64,000 nt of DNA, from positions 56,314 to 120,313 of the forward strand of contig JAGHIZ010000073.1 of NCBI GenBank assembly GCA_017886875.1, given 5' to 3'. Both the position numbers and the translations under genes were made by a program. The stretch is from Butyricicoccus sp. Its GTDB lineage: Bacteria; Bacillota; Clostridia; Oscillospirales; Butyricicoccaceae. Positions within the stretch are counted from its first letter, which is position 1; every line of letters starts with the position of its first letter. The notes below the pieces were generated by a model. That model was not told where the DNA came from, searched no databases, and was given only the letters and a program-made list of their open reading frames with translations. Shown here piece after piece: positions 1-8,790 of this stretch.

Positions 1-1167
1 AACCAGTGTGACCAAAACGGCGGTTATACTGGCATGAAGCCTATGGATTTTAAAAACTTTGTAAATAAAATGGCCGATGAAATCGGTTTTGATAAATCAA
101 AGCTATTTTTAGGCGGTGACCATTTAGGACCTTTAACATTTGCAAGTCTGCCAGAAGAAAAAGCTATGCTTGAGGCTGAGGAGCTTATTCGTCATTATGT
201 GGGTGCAGGCTTTACCAAAATTCATATTGATACAAGTATGAAAGTCGCAGATGATGATGCAAATACACGCCTATCTGATGAAACAATAGCTAAAAGAGGT
301 GCAAGACTTGCAAAAGTAGCTGAGGAAACTTATAAAAAACTACTTGAAACAAATCCTGATGCTATTGAGCCTGTTTATATTGTAGGTAGTGAAGTACCTA
401 TTCCAGGTGGTGCTGTTGGCGGTGCTGATGACGGTGTACAAGTAACAAAGGTTGATGATTTTAAAAACACTGTTGCTACATTTAAAAAGGCATTTTTAGA
501 TAATGGACTTGACCATGCTTGGGAAAATGTAATTGCAGTTGTTGTTCAACCTGGTGTAGAAGAAAAAGATAGCGGTTGCACTGAATATGATAGAGAAAAA
601 GCTAAAGAACTTATGGCATCTATTGCAGATTTTCCACAGCTTGTTTTTGAAGGTCACTCAACCGATTATCAAACAAAAATTAAACTGCGTGAGCTTGTAG
701 AAGATGGTGTTGGTATTCTAAAGGTAGGTCCAGCACTTACATTTGCCATGAGAGAAGCTGTTTTTGCACTTGAAAATATTGAAAAGGAACTTCTAGCTGA
801 TACAGATGTAAAACTGAGTGAGTTCTCTAAAACTTTAGATGAGCAAATGCTAAAAGATACTAAGTATTGGTCTAAGCACTACAAAGGCACAGATGCAGAA
901 ATTAAGTTAAAACGCAAATATTCATTCTCTGACCGTTGCCGTTATTATATGCCAACTGAGCCAGTTGAAAATGCTAAAAACACACTTATTAGCAATCTAA
1001 CAACATATGGTATCCCACTAAATCTTTTAAGCCAGTTTATGCCTATTCAGTATACCAAAGTGCGTGAAGGTTTGCTTGAAAATAATCCAGAAGCACTAAT
1101 TATGGATAGAATTATAAATACTATGGACGAGTATTTATATGCAACTCATCAAAAAGAGTTAATTTAA
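1..1167 (+). CDS. gatZ: GatZ/KbaZ-family tagatose-bisphosphate aldolase non-catalytic subunit (5' partial)
   Basis: The reading frame is open from base 1, upstream of the first in-frame ATG at 34. The first visible residues (NQCDQNGGYTGMKPMDF) match the family's conserved N-terminal stretch, so the gene runs off the left edge and lacks about 35-40 residues; 388 residues are visible. GatZ/KbaZ proteins have a TIM-barrel fold related to class II aldolases and are described as a non-catalytic partner or chaperone of the catalytic GatY/KbaY subunit in galactitol, tagatose or N-acetylgalactosamine catabolism. No catalytic partner is adjacent on this side. A dehydrogenase and an AraC regulator follow, so a sugar or polyol operon is likely. 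The family call is good; the exact substrate is inference. Confidence 0.82.
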   Translation, partial: NQCDQNGGYTGMKPMDFKNFVNKMADEIGFDKSKLFLGGDHLGPLTFASLPEEKAMLEAEELIRHYVGAGFTKIHIDTSMKVADDDANTRLSDETIAKRGARLAKVAEETYKKLLETNPDAIEPVYIVGSEVPIPGGAVGGADDGVQVTKVDDFKNTVATFKKAFLDNGLDHAWENVIAVVVQPGVEEKDSGCTEYDREKAKELMASIADFPQLVFEGHSTDYQTKIKLRELVEDGVGILKVGPALTFAMREAVFALENIEKELLADTDVKLSEFSKTLDEQMLKDTKYWSKHYKGTDAEIKLKRKYSFSDRCRYYMPTEPVENAKNTLISNLTTYGIPLNLLSQFMPIQYTKVREGLLENNPEALIMDRIINTMDEYLYATHQKELI

Positions 1168-1224
1168 GTATACATAATTAGTTAGCCATATGATAAAATA
1201 AATTATTATAGGAGGTTTTAGATT

Positions 1225-2322
1225 ATGGCAAATATTTTTATAAGTCCTAGCAAATATGTACAGGGTGCAGGTGAGCTTAAAAACTTAGGCAAATATGCAA
1301 AGGTTTACGGTGAAAAGGCTTTAGTTGTAATAAGCGAAAACGGTCGCAAAAGAAGCGGTCAAACAATTTTAGATAGCTTTGCTGATGCTGGTATTTCTTG
1401 TGCTTTTGAATATTTTAATGGCGAATGCTGTAAGAGTGAAATTAATCGCTTATGTGATATTGTCAAGGAACAAAACTGTGATATAGTAATTGGTGTTGGC
1501 GGGGGTAAAATTTTTGATACAGTTAAGGCTGTAGCATACAAGTGTAAAACACCAGTTGTAATTTGTCCTACTATTGCTTCAACTGATGCTCCATGTTCAG
1601 CACTTTCTGTTATTTACACAGAGCAAGGCGTATTTGAAGAATATCTATTTTTACCTTCAAATCCTAACCTTGTGCTAATGGATACAGAAATTATTGCACA
1701 AAGCCCAATGCGTTTAACTATTGCTGGTATGGGTGATGCTCTTGCAACTTATTTTGAAGCTCGTGCATGTGCAAATTCTGGCGCAACAAGTTGTGCAGGT
1801 GGTAAAACAGGTCAGGCAGCTCTTGCACTTGCTAAACTTTGTTTTGAAACTCTTATGAAGGAGGGCTTAAAAGCTAAATGTGCTTTAAGAGTTAAGGCTA
1901 ATACACAGGCTGTGGATAAGATTATAGAAGCTAATACTTTACTTTCTGGTATAGGTTTTGAGTCAGGTGGTCTTGCTGCTGCTCATGCTGTGCATAATGG
2001 TCTTACTGTGCTTGAGGAGTGTCATGAAAAATATCATGGCGAAAAAGTTGCATTTGGTACACTTGTCCAGCTTATCCTTGAAAATATACCAAAAGAAGAA
2101 CTTGATGAAATTGCTATCTGGTGTGCAGAGCTTGGCTTGCCAATAACTCTTGCAGAACTAGGTGTTGAAGATGTAACCGAAGAAAAAATTATGGCGGTTG
2201 CAAATGCTGCTTGTGCAGAGGGTGACACAATGCATAATATGCCATTTGAAGTAACTCCTAAAATGGTCTATGATGCGATTTTAGCAGCTGATGCGTATGG
2301 TAAAACTTTAGTTGGTATGTAA
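1225..2322 (+). CDS. gldA: glycerol dehydrogenase-like iron/zinc alcohol dehydrogenase
   Basis: 365 residues, the usual GldA length. The NAD-binding stretch GVGGGKIFDTVK is at about 90-101. The metal ligands Asp171 (GMGDALATYFEA), His254 (AAHAVHNG) and His271 (YHGEKVAFG) all fall where GldA has them. The family oxidises glycerol to dihydroxyacetone with NAD+ in the cytosol; relatives act on other polyols. It follows the GatZ-like gene by 57 bases, with its own strong site GGAGG at 1211-1215, so the two are probably co-transcribed. A strong hairpin terminator follows at once. The substrate here may be a sugar-derived polyol rather than glycerol. Confidence 0.85.
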   Translation: MANIFISPSKYVQGAGELKNLGKYAKVYGEKALVVISENGRKRSGQTILDSFADAGISCAFEYFNGECCKSEINRLCDIVKEQNCDIVIGVGGGKIFDTVKAVAYKCKTPVVICPTIASTDAPCSALSVIYTEQGVFEEYLFLPSNPNLVLMDTEIIAQSPMRLTIAGMGDALATYFEARACANSGATSCAGGKTGQAALALAKLCFETLMKEGLKAKCALRVKANTQAVDKIIEANTLLSGIGFESGGLAAAHAVHNGLTVLEECHEKYHGEKVAFGTLVQLILENIPKEELDEIAIWCAELGLPITLAELGVEDVTEEKIMAVANAACAEGDTMHNMPFEVTPKMVYDAILAADAYGKTLVGM

Positions 2323-2329
2323 AACAAAA

Positions 2330-2362
2330 AAGCGTGTTACAAAAATCTGTAACACGCTTAGT
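2330..2362. terminator. bidirectional terminator between gldA and the AraC gene
   Basis: A near-perfect 12-bp stem (AAGCGTGTTACA, loop, TGTAACACGCTT) with A-rich sequence on one side and T-rich sequence on the other lies between two convergent genes. It can stop transcription in both directions. Confidence 0.85.
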
Positions 2363-2363
2363 T

Positions 2364-3206
2364 TTACTTATTTTCTTCTAAATTTTGCTTGCGATACTGT
2401 ACAGGTGTCATACCTGTCATTTGCTTAAATGCTTTGGAAAATACAAGTGGGTCACGATAACCAACTGACTGTGCGATTGCTGCAACAGTTGCATTTGTAA
2501 GTCTTAACTGCTCTTTGGCACGAGTAAGGCGGAATGTCGTTAAAAATTCCTGTGGTGAAATTTTAAGCACACGCTGAAACAGAGTGAAAAGATAACTGCG
2601 GTTTAGTGATACATATTTTGCCATATCTGATACTGTTATATGGTTTGCATAATTGTAATGTACAAATTCAACCGCACGACGTACATAAAAGTTTTCTCTA
2701 TCATTTTTAGGAACAGAAGAAAGCGGTATTGAAAGTGAACGAGCAAGGCATGAGAAAAATCTACAAAGTAAACCCTGAAGCTGGAAATCATTTTCAATAC
2801 CTGCTGTGTTATATTTTAGCATTTCTTGAACAATTTCACGGAGTGTTTCGCCATCAGGTGAACGGAAAGTGAATTGTCCTTCATCAAGTCCAATTGCACT
2901 TAAATACTCACCACAGCGAGTACCATCAAAACCAATCCATAAATAACTCCATGGGTCAGCTTCATCAGCTTGGAAAAAAGCCTGCTGATTTGGTCTGATA
3001 ATAAAACCTTCACCGGCATGAAGTGAGAACTTATTATCACCAGATTGGAATATACCCTTGCCATCTGTTATAAAATGGATAAGGTAATTAGGTCTTACAG
3101 CAGGGCCAAAGTGTTGGAGCGGCTGGCATGAACCATAGCCGCAATAGCATAGATAAAAGTCAGAAAAAATCTGATGCTCGAGCTTTAGTACATTTAAGTT
3201 TTCCAT
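2364..3206 (-). CDS. AraC-family transcriptional regulator with cupin sensor domain
   Basis: 280 residues. The first 150 look like the AraC-type cupin ligand-binding fold (HFITDGKGIFQSGDNKFSLH, then GEGFIIRPNQ). Residues 175-275 form the double helix-turn-helix domain: the first helices at ITVSDMAKYVSLNRSYLFTLF, and the second with the family signature VAAIAQSVGYRDPLVFSKAFKQ. Such proteins usually activate neighbouring sugar-use genes. It converges on the GatZ/GldA pair, so control of that operon is likely but inferred. The start has AGGAGG about 7 bases upstream. Its promoter should lie in the AT-rich gap that follows. Confidence 0.88.
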   Translation of the reverse strand: MENLNVLKLEHQIFSDFYLCYCGYGSCQPLQHFGPAVRPNYLIHFITDGKGIFQSGDNKFSLHAGEGFIIRPNQQAFFQADEADPWSYLWIGFDGTRCGEYLSAIGLDEGQFTFRSPDGETLREIVQEMLKYNTAGIENDFQLQGLLCRFFSCLARSLSIPLSSVPKNDRENFYVRRAVEFVHYNYANHITVSDMAKYVSLNRSYLFTLFQRVLKISPQEFLTTFRLTRAKEQLRLTNATVAAIAQSVGYRDPLVFSKAFKQMTGMTPVQYRKQNLEENK

Positions 3207-3599
3207 ACAAACCCTCCTTATAAATTATGTTTAGATGTTAGAAAACATAATTTTTAAATTGCAACATTAAATCTAATAAATACAGCGTTTATGTTCTTAT
3301 ATATATTTTACCAGTTACCGCTTTAATTCGCAACTATTTGTTTTAATTTATAACCTAAAAAACAAAACATCAGTTTCTGTGCATATATCATAAACTTTTA
3401 AATTATGCTAAATGTTAAATAAATATATAAAATTATAATGTATTTAATAACATTTAATGGAATAATTAAAAAACTACATAAAATGGGAAAAAATTTTTAC
3501 GATATGTTCATAAAAAACAGCATGAAAGCCTTTGCAAAATTCGCTTAGATAAGATAAAATAATATGAGACTGTAAGAATTTTTATGGGAGGTTAAAACA
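3207..3599. other. intergenic region between divergent araC-like gene and pyrH
   Basis: A 393-base, very AT-rich stretch without a credible ORF. It must hold the promoter of the minus-strand AraC gene and, at its right end, that of pyrH. I see no RNA gene, riboswitch or clear repeat. Confidence 0.6.
3532..3560 (+). promoter_or_regulatory. putative sigma-A promoter of pyrH-frr
   Basis: TTGCAA at 3532-3537, 17-base spacer, TAAAAT at 3555-3560. The pyrH ribosome site GGGAGG and ATG follow about 35 bases downstream. Confidence 0.5.
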
Positions 3600-4331
3600 A
3601 TGGACACTCCAAAGTATAAACGTGTACTTATCAAAATCAGCGGTGAGGCTCTCGCAGGCGACCGCAAATTCGGTCTTAACTTTGAGGACGTTATCGGCCC
3701 TGTATGTGATGTTATCAAACGTGTAAGTGATATCGGCTGTGAAGTTGGTATTGTTGTGGGCGGTGGCAACTTCTGGCGTGGCGTTAAAGATGGCGGAGGA
3801 AAAATGGAACGCACCAGAGCAGACTATATGGGTATGCTTGCTACCACTATTAACTCTTTAGCTCTGCAAGATGCTTTAGAGCAACGTGGCGTTGATGTGC
3901 GTGTTCAAACCGCTATCGAAATGAATAAAATCGCTGAGCCTTATATTCGCTCTCGTGCAACTCGTCATCTGGAAAAGGGTAGAGTTGTTATATTTGGCTG
4001 TGGTACTGGTTGCCCTTATTTCTCAACCGATACAGCCGCTGTTTTACGTGCTGCGGAAGTAAATGCTGATGTTATTTTACTTGCTAAAAATATTGATGGC
4101 GTTTACGACTCAGACCCTGCTAAAAACCCTAATGCAAAAAAATATGATAGCTTAACCTATATGGACGTATTAAATCAAGGCTTAGGTGTTATGGACACAA
4201 CTGCAACAAGTCTATCTATGGATAATAATATCCCTATTCTTGTGTTTGCTCTTAGTGACCCAGAAAATATTTATCGTGTTGTTACTGGTGAAACCATCGG
4301 TACTATTGTGAAAAAGGAGGAAGTTAAATAA
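3600..4331 (+). CDS. pyrH: UMP kinase
   Basis: 243 residues, typical for bacterial PyrH of the amino-acid kinase fold. It phosphorylates UMP to UDP with ATP, in pyrimidine nucleotide synthesis, as a cytosolic hexamer. Visible motifs are [14 protein letters not shown] (phosphate loop, 8-21), [10 protein letters not shown] near 54-63 and [10 protein letters not shown] near 138-147. The stop overlaps the start of frr by one base (TAATG), the usual pyrH-frr coupling. rpsB and tsf, which commonly precede it, are absent here, so this copy has its own promoter. Confidence 0.96.
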   Translation: MDTPKYKRVLIKISGEALAGDRKFGLNFEDVIGPVCDVIKRVSDIGCEVGIVVGGGNFWRGVKDGGGKMERTRADYMGMLATTINSLALQDALEQRGVDVRVQTAIEMNKIAEPYIRSRATRHLEKGRVVIFGCGTGCPYFSTDTAAVLRAAEVNADVILLAKNIDGVYDSDPAKNPNAKKYDSLTYMDVLNQGLGVMDTTATSLSMDNNIPILVFALSDPENIYRVVTGETIGTIVKKEEVK

Positions 4332-4882
4332 TGGCAGATTTAAAACCATTTGAACACAAAATGTCTAAAACTATTGAGGTGTTAAGCAAGGAACTTGCAG
4401 CGGTTCGTGCAGGTCGTGCTAACCCTGCTGTACTTGATAAAATCACTGTTGAATATTATGGTGCTCCAACACCTCTAAATCAGGTTGCAGCTATTTCTTC
4501 TCCAGACCCTCGCACACTGGCTATTCAGCCTTGGGACGGTTCTGTACTTCGTGAAATCGAAAGAGCTATTATGACTTCAGATTTAGGTATTAACCCACAA
4601 AATGATGGTAAGGTTATTCGTCTGACTTTCCCACCACTAACAGAGGAGCGTCGTAAAGAGCTTATCAAGCAGGTTGCTAAAATCGGTGAGGATAGCAAGG
4701 TTGCAATCCGTAATGTTCGCCGTGAAGCTATCGACAAGTGGAAGGCTGCTCATAAAAAGAGCGAAATGACCGAGGACGAACTGCATGATGCAGAAGATAA
4801 AATCCAGAAGGTTACTGACAAGTTTGTAAAGGAAATCGACGGAATTGTTGCTAAAAAGTCCAAGGAACTTGCAGAAGTTTAA
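4331..4882 (+). CDS. frr: ribosome recycling factor
   Basis: 183 residues, close to the standard 185. With EF-G it splits the post-termination ribosome into subunits. The sequence has the two hallmark regions: the conserved AVRAGRANPAVLDKITVEYYG segment (about 24-44) and the charged helical C-terminal half with LTEERRKELIKQVAKIGEDSKVAIRNVRREAID. It is translationally coupled to pyrH through a TAATG overlap. A hairpin terminator follows, so pyrH-frr is probably a two-gene unit with some read-through into uppS. Confidence 0.97.
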   Translation: MADLKPFEHKMSKTIEVLSKELAAVRAGRANPAVLDKITVEYYGAPTPLNQVAAISSPDPRTLAIQPWDGSVLREIERAIMTSDLGINPQNDGKVIRLTFPPLTEERRKELIKQVAKIGEDSKVAIRNVRREAIDKWKAAHKKSEMTEDELHDAEDKIQKVTDKFVKEIDGIVAKKSKELAEV

Positions 4883-4895
4883 AATTATTCTGAAA

Positions 4896-4924
4896 GGGGC
4901 GACGGTTTTGTCGTCCTTTTTTCA
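4896..4924 (+). terminator. terminator or attenuator after frr
   Basis: Stem GGGCGAC / GTCGTCC (one G-U pair), six-base loop, then TTTTTT. It sits between frr and uppS, so it may partly separate the two units. Confidence 0.75.
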
Positions 4925-4942
4925 TTAAAATGTGAGGTATAA

Positions 4943-5698
4943 ATGGGGATTTTTAAAAATATTTTTGGAAAGAATAAAAATAATGAGGTTCCTTCATCTG
5001 TTCCAAGACATATTGCGGTTATTATGGACGGTAATGGAAGATGGGCAAAAAAAAGAGGTATGCCACGTTCAGCAGGTCATGCAGTAGGTTCAGAAACGTT
5101 TAGAACCATTGCAACTTATTGTAAAGATATAGGTGTACAGTATTTTACTGTTTATGCATTTTCAACTGAAAACTGGAAAAGACCGAAACAGGAAGTAGAT
5201 GCACTTATGGATTTATTCCGCAAATACCTAACAGAAGCCGCTGAAACTATGTTTGAACGTGGGGTTGCAGTGCGTGTAATAGGTGATTTATCTCCACTAC
5301 CAGATGATATAAAAAATCAAATTGCAGAGGTAGATAAAATAGCTGATAAACTTGGTGAAAATGCTGCAACTGCTAGTTTATGTATTAATTATGGTGGCAG
5401 AGATGAAATTAAAAATGCAGTTAAAAAAATTGCAGAAAAAGTTAAATCAGGTGAAATAAATCCAGATGATATAACCGAAAACACTATCTCTAAATATTTA
5501 TATACTGCAAAAATGCCTGACCCAGATTTAATTATCAGACCATCAGGTGAAATTAGAACTTCTAATTTCCTATTATGGCAGAGTGCATATAGTGAATATT
5601 ATTTTACTGATGTACTATGGCCAGATTTTAAAACATCTGATATGGACGATGCAATAAATGCATTCAATCTTCGTAACCGTCGTTTTGGCGGTGTTTAA
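4943..5698 (+). CDS. uppS: isoprenyl transferase (undecaprenyl diphosphate synthase)
   Basis: 251 residues. UppS condenses isopentenyl diphosphate units onto farnesyl diphosphate to make the C55 lipid carrier for cell-wall synthesis. The active-site stretch HIAVIMDGNGRWAKKRG holds the catalytic Asp29. Further family motifs are NYGGRDEI and the C-terminal RPSGE...SNFLLWQSAYSEYYF. The short N-terminal tail (about 22 residues, Lys/Asn-rich) precedes the conserved core. It is a cis-prenyltransferase by these motifs. It heads the uppS-cdsA-dxr-rseP-ispG-polC cluster that is conserved in Firmicutes. Confidence 0.95.
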   Translation: MGIFKNIFGKNKNNEVPSSVPRHIAVIMDGNGRWAKKRGMPRSAGHAVGSETFRTIATYCKDIGVQYFTVYAFSTENWKRPKQEVDALMDLFRKYLTEAAETMFERGVAVRVIGDLSPLPDDIKNQIAEVDKIADKLGENAATASLCINYGGRDEIKNAVKKIAEKVKSGEINPDDITENTISKYLYTAKMPDPDLIIRPSGEIRTSNFLLWQSAYSEYYFTDVLWPDFKTSDMDDAINAFNLRNRRFGGV

Positions 5699-5724
5699 AT
5701 TCACAAAAAGGATATTTTAGTTTT

Positions 5725-6555
5725 ATGAAAGCAAGAGTTTTATTTGGCGTTGTAGGATTTATTTTTGTCCTGCTCGCTCTTTATGTTTTTCCGCCTGTTG
5801 TGCTTGCGATTGCACTTAGTACACTTGCATCAGTTGCAACATATGAACTTATAACTCCAACTAAACTGGTTAAAAATAGTATTGTGCAAAATATAGCAAC
5901 TACTGCTGCATTAGCTTTTTCTATCTTCCATGCTATAGGCTCTGTATTTTTTGAGCAGAAAATTTGGCTTATGCTTGTAGCAGCGGTTGTGGTTTTAACT
6001 ATTATCGCACTTTTTGCCGCACTTTTAAGACATCATGACACAGTGACTTTTCCAGAAATTACGACTGCATTTTTTGCAGCTATTGTAGTGCCTGCTATGA
6101 TGTTATCTCTTTGGAGAATTTTCTCTATGACTGGCGGTAAATTCCTAGTTTTAATGCCACTTGTAGCCGCTTGGGGCTCTGATACCTGTGCTTTATTTGC
6201 TGGCATGGCTTTTGGTAAACATAAGCTTGCACCTGTAATTAGCCCTAAAAAAACTGTTGAAGGTGCAGTTGGTGGCGTTGTTGGTGCAATGTTACTTATG
6301 CTACTTGTAGCGTTTATCTTTAACACTAAAGCAGGTCTGGAAATCCATTATGTATCTGCGGCTATTTTAGGTGCAGTTGGTGCTATTTTTGGTCAAATTG
6401 GTGATTTATCATTCTCAATTATCAAACGTCAAACAGGTATTAAGGATTATGGACATTTGTTCCCAGGTCATGGCGGTGTGTTAGATAGATTTGATAGCGT
6501 TGTTTTTGTAGCACCACTGGCAGAACTCGTTCTGCGTATTTCAGGTGTATCATAA
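5725..6555 (+). CDS. cdsA: phosphatidate cytidylyltransferase (CDP-diglyceride synthase)
   Basis: 276 residues with seven or eight hydrophobic segments. CdsA makes CDP-diacylglycerol from phosphatidate and CTP in the cytoplasmic membrane, the precursor of all phospholipids. The family signature is at the C-terminal end: GDLSFSIIKRQTGIKDYGHLFPGHGG followed by LDRFDS. The SPKKTVEGAVGG motif lies near 175. It sits 26 bases after uppS with a recognisable AAGGA site, in the standard cluster order. Confidence 0.95.
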   Translation: MKARVLFGVVGFIFVLLALYVFPPVVLAIALSTLASVATYELITPTKLVKNSIVQNIATTAALAFSIFHAIGSVFFEQKIWLMLVAAVVVLTIIALFAALLRHHDTVTFPEITTAFFAAIVVPAMMLSLWRIFSMTGGKFLVLMPLVAAWGSDTCALFAGMAFGKHKLAPVISPKKTVEGAVGGVVGAMLLMLLVAFIFNTKAGLEIHYVSAAILGAVGAIFGQIGDLSFSIIKRQTGIKDYGHLFPGHGGVLDRFDSVVFVAPLAELVLRISGVS

Positions 6556-6578
6556 TAATAAAGGAAGTTGCATAAAAT

Positions 6579-7730
6579 ATGAAAAAACGCATTTCCATTT
6601 TAGGAAGTACGGGTTCAATAGGAACTCAAACAGTTGATGTGCTAGACAGCATAAATGCAGAGGTTACAGCACTTACAACAAATAAAAATATAAAGCTACT
6701 AGAGCAGCAAGTGAGAAAATTAAAGCCAAAACTTGCAGTTGCATTTGATGAAAAATCAGCACAGGATTTAAAAATAATGCTTGCAGACACAAATGTTAAA
6801 GTTGAGAGTGGAATAAATGGTTTAATTCATGCCGCAGCAATAGAAAATACAGATGTAGTTGTAACCGCTGTTGTTGGTATGGTTGGTTTACTGCCAACTA
6901 TGGCAGCGATTGAAGCGGGGCATGATATTGCACTGGCAAATAAAGAAACGCTTGTTTGTGCAGGCTCTATTGTGACCGAGGCAGCAAGAAAAAAAGGAGT
7001 TAAAATTTTGCCTGTTGACTCTGAACATTCAGCTATTTTTCAATGTGTGCAAGCAGCACAAGGCAATAAACTTGATAAAATTATTTTAACTGCATCTGGT
7101 GGTCCATTTTTCGGCAAAAAGTATGATGAACTTAAAAACGTAACTCCAGCCGAGGCACTTAAACACCCTAACTGGTCAATGGGTGCAAAAATTACTATTG
7201 ACTCTGCTACAATGTTTAACAAAGGTTTAGAGCTTATAGAAGCTATGTGGCTTTATGATATGCCACAGGAAAAAATCGAAATAGTTGTGCATCTTGAGTC
7301 AATTATTCATTCGCTTATTGAATTTGAAGATGGTGCAGTTTTAGCACAGCTTGATGTGCCAGACATGCGACTTCCTATTCAATATGCTCTCACATACCCA
7401 GAGCGTGTACCATGCAAAATGGAGCGTTTAGACCTTGCTAAAGTGGGCAAAATGACATTTTTTGCACCAGATGAAATCGCTTTTCCAGCACTAAAGCTTG
7501 CAAGAAAAGCCGCTAGTTTAAAGGGTAATATGGGTGCTGTTATGAATGGTGCAAATGAAGCAGCTGTTGAGTTATTCTTAAAAGAAAAAATAGGATTTTT
7601 AGATATTCCTGAGCTTGTAAACAATGCTATGGAGCAAATAAAATACAAAGATAATATAACTCTTGATGATGTTATTATGTATGACAAACAGGCTAGAGAG
7701 CTTGTAAATTCAGCTTTAAGAGGTAACTAA
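6579..7730 (+). CDS. dxr: 1-deoxy-D-xylulose 5-phosphate reductoisomerase
   Basis: 383 residues, the normal length. Dxr converts DXP to 2-C-methylerythritol 4-phosphate with NADPH, the committed step of the MEP isoprenoid pathway. It shows the nucleotide-binding GSTGSIG (9-15), the ANKETLVCAG motif, the metal and substrate site DSEHSAIFQC, and TASGGPF. Its product feeds the pathway that supplies UppS from the same operon, and ispG is two genes on. The stop overlaps the rseP start (TAATG). Confidence 0.97.
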   Translation: MKKRISILGSTGSIGTQTVDVLDSINAEVTALTTNKNIKLLEQQVRKLKPKLAVAFDEKSAQDLKIMLADTNVKVESGINGLIHAAAIENTDVVVTAVVGMVGLLPTMAAIEAGHDIALANKETLVCAGSIVTEAARKKGVKILPVDSEHSAIFQCVQAAQGNKLDKIILTASGGPFFGKKYDELKNVTPAEALKHPNWSMGAKITIDSATMFNKGLELIEAMWLYDMPQEKIEIVVHLESIIHSLIEFEDGAVLAQLDVPDMRLPIQYALTYPERVPCKMERLDLAKVGKMTFFAPDEIAFPALKLARKAASLKGNMGAVMNGANEAAVELFLKEKIGFLDIPELVNNAMEQIKYKDNITLDDVIMYDKQARELVNSALRGN

Positions 7731-8767
7731 TGAGTAATTTAATCGGAATAGTTTTAGCACTTATTGGCTTTGGTGTACTTATTATGGTACATGAAATAGG
7801 TCACTTAGTAGCCGCAAAGAAAAGCGGTGTAAAAGTAGAAGAATTTTGGATTGGTATGGGGCCTCAAATTCTTAAAAAGCAAATGGGCGAAACCACTTAT
7901 TATTTAAGGCTTTTACCAATAGGTGGTGCTTGCGTTATGGAAGGCGAGGATAGTGAAGCTATTTCTGAACGTTCCTTTGGTAAAGCAAGCCGCCCAAAAA
8001 GATTTATTATTCTGGTTGCAGGTGTTGTGATGAATTTCATCACAGGCTTTTTGATTTTATTGTTTATTGCACCAAGCATACAAAATGGTCAGGTTATTTC
8101 ACCTACACTTGAAGGCTTTTATGAAGGCTTTAAATATGAGGGTGAAAATGGGCTTATGATTGGTGATACCTTCCTTGAAATTGATGGCTATAAAATTCAT
8201 CGCAGAGCAGATGTGGACACAGCAATAACTAAAGGTGCAGCCGATGGTAAATTCAATATTGTTGTAGAGCGAAATGGTGAGAAAGTTGAAATAAAAGACC
8301 TTGCTATGAAGCCAGAAATTGAGGACAATGGCAGAAAAATCTATGGTCTTAAATTTGCACTTGTAGATGCTACAATTCCAATGCGTTTATCACTTGCTTT
8401 TTGGGATAGTGTGGATATGGCAAGACTTATTTGGGATTCGCTAGGTCAGCTTGCAAGTGGTCAGGTGGGTGTTGACCAGCTTTCGGGCCCTGTAGGTGTT
8501 ACTGCTGTTATGAGCCAAACTGTTCAATTTGGTATTAAGCCATTTTTACAACTACTTGCATTTATTTCTATAAACCTAGGTGTTATGAATTTGTTGCCAA
8601 TTCCTGCACTTGATGGAGGAAGAATACTATTTTTAATTGTTGAAGCGATTAGACGCAAACCACTTAGCCCAAAAATTGAGGGTTATGTAAATGCAGCGGG
8701 CTTTATTTTCCTTTTAGCACTTATGGTTTATGCAACAGGTAATGATGTTTTAAGACTTTTAGGTTAA
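7730..8767 (+). CDS. rseP: RIP metalloprotease RseP (site-2 protease)
   Basis: 345 residues. The zinc site HEIGH is at 21-25 inside the first membrane helix, and the second metal motif NLLPIPALDGGRI lies near 285. A single PDZ-like region occupies about 130-210, and the C-terminus is hydrophobic. These intramembrane proteases cut membrane-bound anti-sigma factors or signal-peptide remnants; the substrate here cannot be told. One-base overlap with dxr indicates translational coupling. Confidence 0.95.
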   Translation: MSNLIGIVLALIGFGVLIMVHEIGHLVAAKKSGVKVEEFWIGMGPQILKKQMGETTYYLRLLPIGGACVMEGEDSEAISERSFGKASRPKRFIILVAGVVMNFITGFLILLFIAPSIQNGQVISPTLEGFYEGFKYEGENGLMIGDTFLEIDGYKIHRRADVDTAITKGAADGKFNIVVERNGEKVEIKDLAMKPEIEDNGRKIYGLKFALVDATIPMRLSLAFWDSVDMARLIWDSLGQLASGQVGVDQLSGPVGVTAVMSQTVQFGIKPFLQLLAFISINLGVMNLLPIPALDGGRILFLIVEAIRRKPLSPKIEGYVNAAGFIFLLALMVYATGNDVLRLLG

Positions 8768-8790
8768 AGATATAAAGAAGGTTAAAACAA

